Below, piece by piece: positions 61,988-64,000 of a stretch of DNA of 64,000 bases. Within the stretch, counting starts at the first letter, position 1. Each line of letters opens with the position of its first letter. The notes under the pieces are model-generated. The model had not been told where the DNA came from. It made no database searches and worked only from the letters and a program-made list of their open reading frames with translations. A program made the position numbers and the translations under genes. This DNA is from QHXM01 sp032160705 (GTDB lineage Bacteria > Acidobacteriota > Blastocatellia > Pyrinomonadales > Pyrinomonadaceae): assembly GCA_032160705.1 (NCBI GenBank), contig JAVHVE010000037.1, positions 62,001 to 126,000 on the forward strand, read 5' to 3'.

Positions 61988-64000
61988 ATGAATTCTGAAA
62001 ATAATCAACGATCAGATAAAAGCGCTTCCGCTAATGCTTCTGCCAGCAATGTTGTGCTGCCCGCTGGGACGCTCCTCAACAACCGCTATCTGATAGAGCA
62101 TGAACTCGGACGCGGCGGGATGGGGGCTGTTTATCTTGCGCGTGACAAGCAGCTAATTTCCAGGCCAGTTGTCATCAAAGTGTTACTTGATAATTCTATG
62201 CAACATAGCTGGGTCGTAAATAAGTTCCGGCATGAGATCGATGCGCTGTCACGTATTGATCATCCTAATATAGTCGGCATCTTTGATGCTGGTGAGATGG
62301 AAGGCGGTAAATCCTATATCGTCATGCAGTATGTGGAAGGTAAAAACATGCGTGCGGCGATTAACTCATCCAGGATGGACTTGAGTCGTGTTGCCGAACT
62401 GTTCCGGCAGATCTGCAGAGCGTTGAGTGCCGCACACGAGAAAGGTATCTTCCATCGAGATCTCAAGCCGGAAAATATCATGCTCCAGCGGTTGAGTGAT
62501 GGAGATGAACAAGTCAAGATCATAGATTTCGGAATCGCTAAAGTTAAGGATTCCATGGCCGCGTCAACTACCAGCTCCAATTTAATGGTTGGCACTGTTC
62601 TTTATATGGCACCCGAGCAGTTGGAGAAGAAATCAGTTACGGCGGCAAGCGACATCTACGCTCTAGGCATTATCGCCTACGAAATGATTACGAGCTGCAG
62701 ACCCTTCAATCCCGAGTCAAGTTTCCAGATGTTGGAAATGCAGCGCGCTGGTGTGCGTGTCAAACCGCGGGACTTACGCCCAAGTTTGCCAGCAACAGCC
62801 GAGGCTGCGATCCTCAAGGCACTCTCCTTCAATCCATCTGATCGTTACCAGAGAGCACAAGATTTTGGCGACGAATTATGGCGCGCTTTGAGTGTGGAAG
62901 GCCGAATTGTAGATGACGTTGACCAGATTCCCACTGTACCGTTTTCAATAAAACAACCGACGACAGAGACTATGCGTATTGCACTTCTTTATAAGCGTCA
63001 TGCGCAACCGGATGAGCAGATTCTCACAGTGCTTGAAACAGAGTTTCGCGCACAAGGCTATGAAGTGTTTATAGACCGCCACCTCTCTATAGGCGTTGAA
63101 TGGGCGCAGGAGATTGAGCGACAGGTGCGCAGTGCTGATGCCGTTATTCCGTTGCTCTCATCGGCCTCCATTTTAAGCGAGATGATGGTTTACGAGGTCC
63201 AGACAGCATACGATGCAGCGCAGGGACAGAATGGTAAACCAAGGTTATTGCCTGTCCGCATCAACTTAGAAGGAGCATTGCCAGACGAGTTAGCAACCAT
63301 TCTCAACCCACTTCAATATGCTACTTGGAACAGCCCTCAGGATAACCAGCGGCTCGCGCAGGAACTTCTTAATTCGTTAAAGACTCCTCCAAGCAAGCCC
63401 CTTGACATGCGCAAATTGGAACCAATTGGCGGGGCGGTTCCGCTTGATTCCAAGTTCTATATCGTGCGACCTACAGATAATGAATTCCTTGCAGCCATTG
63501 AGCGACGCGATAGCATTGTGCTAGTTAAGGGCGCGCGGCAGATGGGTAAAACCTCACTCTTGGCACGTGGCTTGAAACAGGCGCGAGAAACTGGAGCGAA
63601 GGTTGTATTCACAGATTTTCAAGGGCTCAACGCTACGCACTTTGAGTCGGTGGAGACACTTTATATTGCGTTGGCTGAGTGGATCGCCGACCAACTCGAT
63701 TTGGATGTTTTACCGCAGGAAGTCTGGAACGCCGAACGCGGGCCGAGCGTCAACTTTCAGCGTTACATTCGCCGCGAAGTAATGGCGAAAGTCTCAGGCC
63801 CGCTCGTTTGGGGACTCGACGAAGTTGATCGCTTATTCACATGCCCATTTGGCAGTGAGGTCTTTGGGCTGTTTCGTTCGTGGCATAATGCGCGCGCTGC
63901 TGTCCCAGATGGGCCGTGGTGTAATCTGACTTTAGCAATTGCTTACGCAACTGAGGCATCCCTATTCATCTCGGACCTTAACCAGTCGCCGTTCAATGTT
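61988..64000 (+). CDS. Ser/Thr kinase-TIR-ATPase fusion protein (3' end outside window)
   Basis: 671 codons are visible, open to the window edge. Residues about 35-300 form a Hanks-type kinase: ELGRGGMGAVYLARD, VVIKVL (ATP Lys), HRDLKPENIML, IIDFGIAKV, MAPEQL and YALGIIAYEM. Residues about 328-455 form a TIR domain: RIALLYKRHAQPDEQIL, GYEVFIDRHLSIGVEWA, AVIPLLSSASILSEMMVYEV, where the Glu of SEMMVYE is the likely catalytic Glu. Residues about 490 onward are a P-loop ATPase of the AAA_35/STAND kind: FYIVRPTDNEFLAAIERRD, VLVKGARQMGKTSLL (about 512), Walker B LVWGLDEVD (about 608). It may sense, phosphorylate and degrade NAD in a signalling or defence response; this is inference. The start is ATG 61988. 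Confidence 0.9.
   Translation, partial: MNSENNQRSDKSASANASASNVVLPAGTLLNNRYLIEHELGRGGMGAVYLARDKQLISRPVVIKVLLDNSMQHSWVVNKFRHEIDALSRIDHPNIVGIFDAGEMEGGKSYIVMQYVEGKNMRAAINSSRMDLSRVAELFRQICRALSAAHEKGIFHRDLKPENIMLQRLSDGDEQVKIIDFGIAKVKDSMAASTTSSNLMVGTVLYMAPEQLEKKSVTAASDIYALGIIAYEMITSCRPFNPESSFQMLEMQRAGVRVKPRDLRPSLPATAEAAILKALSFNPSDRYQRAQDFGDELWRALSVEGRIVDDVDQIPTVPFSIKQPTTETMRIALLYKRHAQPDEQILTVLETEFRAQGYEVFIDRHLSIGVEWAQEIERQVRSADAVIPLLSSASILSEMMVYEVQTAYDAAQGQNGKPRLLPVRINLEGALPDELATILNPLQYATWNSPQDNQRLAQELLNSLKTPPSKPLDMRKLEPIGGAVPLDSKFYIVRPTDNEFLAAIERRDSIVLVKGARQMGKTSLLARGLKQARETGAKVVFTDFQGLNATHFESVETLYIALAEWIADQLDLDVLPQEVWNAERGPSVNFQRYIRREVMAKVSGPLVWGLDEVDRLFTCPFGSEVFGLFRSWHNARAAVPDGPWCNLTLAIAYATEASLFISDLNQSPFNV

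Overview
The window is chromosomal DNA from a fairly GC-rich Gram-negative-type bacterium. Protein style points to Acidobacteriota, probably Blastocatellia. The clues are an LRR-Roc-COR protein, a DUF6599-like secreted protein, a small CPEC-type zinc-ribbon protein, PrsK/PrsR-like two-component proteins, abundant Ser/Thr kinases, and many low-complexity palindromes between genes. No marker was compared against a database, so this placement is an inference.

From 1 to about 51.3 kb the window is mostly housekeeping DNA. It holds the 3' part of alaS, cell-wall and signalling proteins (peptidoglycan-binding protein, lytic transglycosylase, REC-GGDEF-REC protein, PH-domain protein), a class V aminotransferase, folA, and a PflX-like radical SAM gene coupled to DUF2721. 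A Gly/Ser/Lys-rich low-complexity protein and a pentapeptide-repeat protein with a Rossmann/TIR-like C-terminus follow. Next come pepT-DUF962, an aldo/keto reductase, a dienelactone hydrolase-amidohydrolase pair, a DUF433/DUF5615 toxin-antitoxin pair, a PLP decarboxylase, a CysQ-like phosphatase, and a histidine kinase with a sigma-54 response regulator and a lone receiver. The rest includes sbcD, a LON-domain gene coupled to a moaD-moaE fusion, gyrA, a PilZ protein, plsC, a Ser/Thr kinase, a SuhB-like phosphatase, an M24 peptidase, a partial histidine-utilisation cluster (hutH, hutU), alkA and tadA. Several pairs share 4-8 bp ATGA-type overlaps, which implies translational coupling. At least a dozen gaps carry low-complexity inverted repeats, and three carry nested REP/REPIN-like palindromes.

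At 47.3-50.7 kb an XRE regulator precedes a large bacterial Roco protein (LRR-Roc-COR). A tRNA-Ser(CGA) at 51.3 kb is followed directly by a tyrosine integrase and an excisionase-like gene. From there to the window end the DNA reads as an integrated island. It holds an ankyrin protein, orphan genes, an HNH-SF2 helicase fusion with a divergent small HTH gene, and a 49-bp perfect palindrome. A second XRE regulator of the same family as the first comes next, then an HNH-like protein with no visible catalytic His, an IS110/IS1111-type element, and a protein kinase-TIR-ATPase fusion that runs off the right edge.

The most interesting signals are these. The two XRE genes both place Shine-Dalgarno and start codon inside a 9-12 bp hairpin. 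The kinase-TIR-ATPase and HNH-helicase genes look like defence or signalling machinery in a tRNA-borne island. The IS110-type element has a 15/16 subterminal inverted repeat and an untranslated segment that could encode a guide (bridge/seek) RNA. Two multi-hairpin candidate small RNAs lie at about 7.3-7.5 kb and 27.66-27.85 kb.
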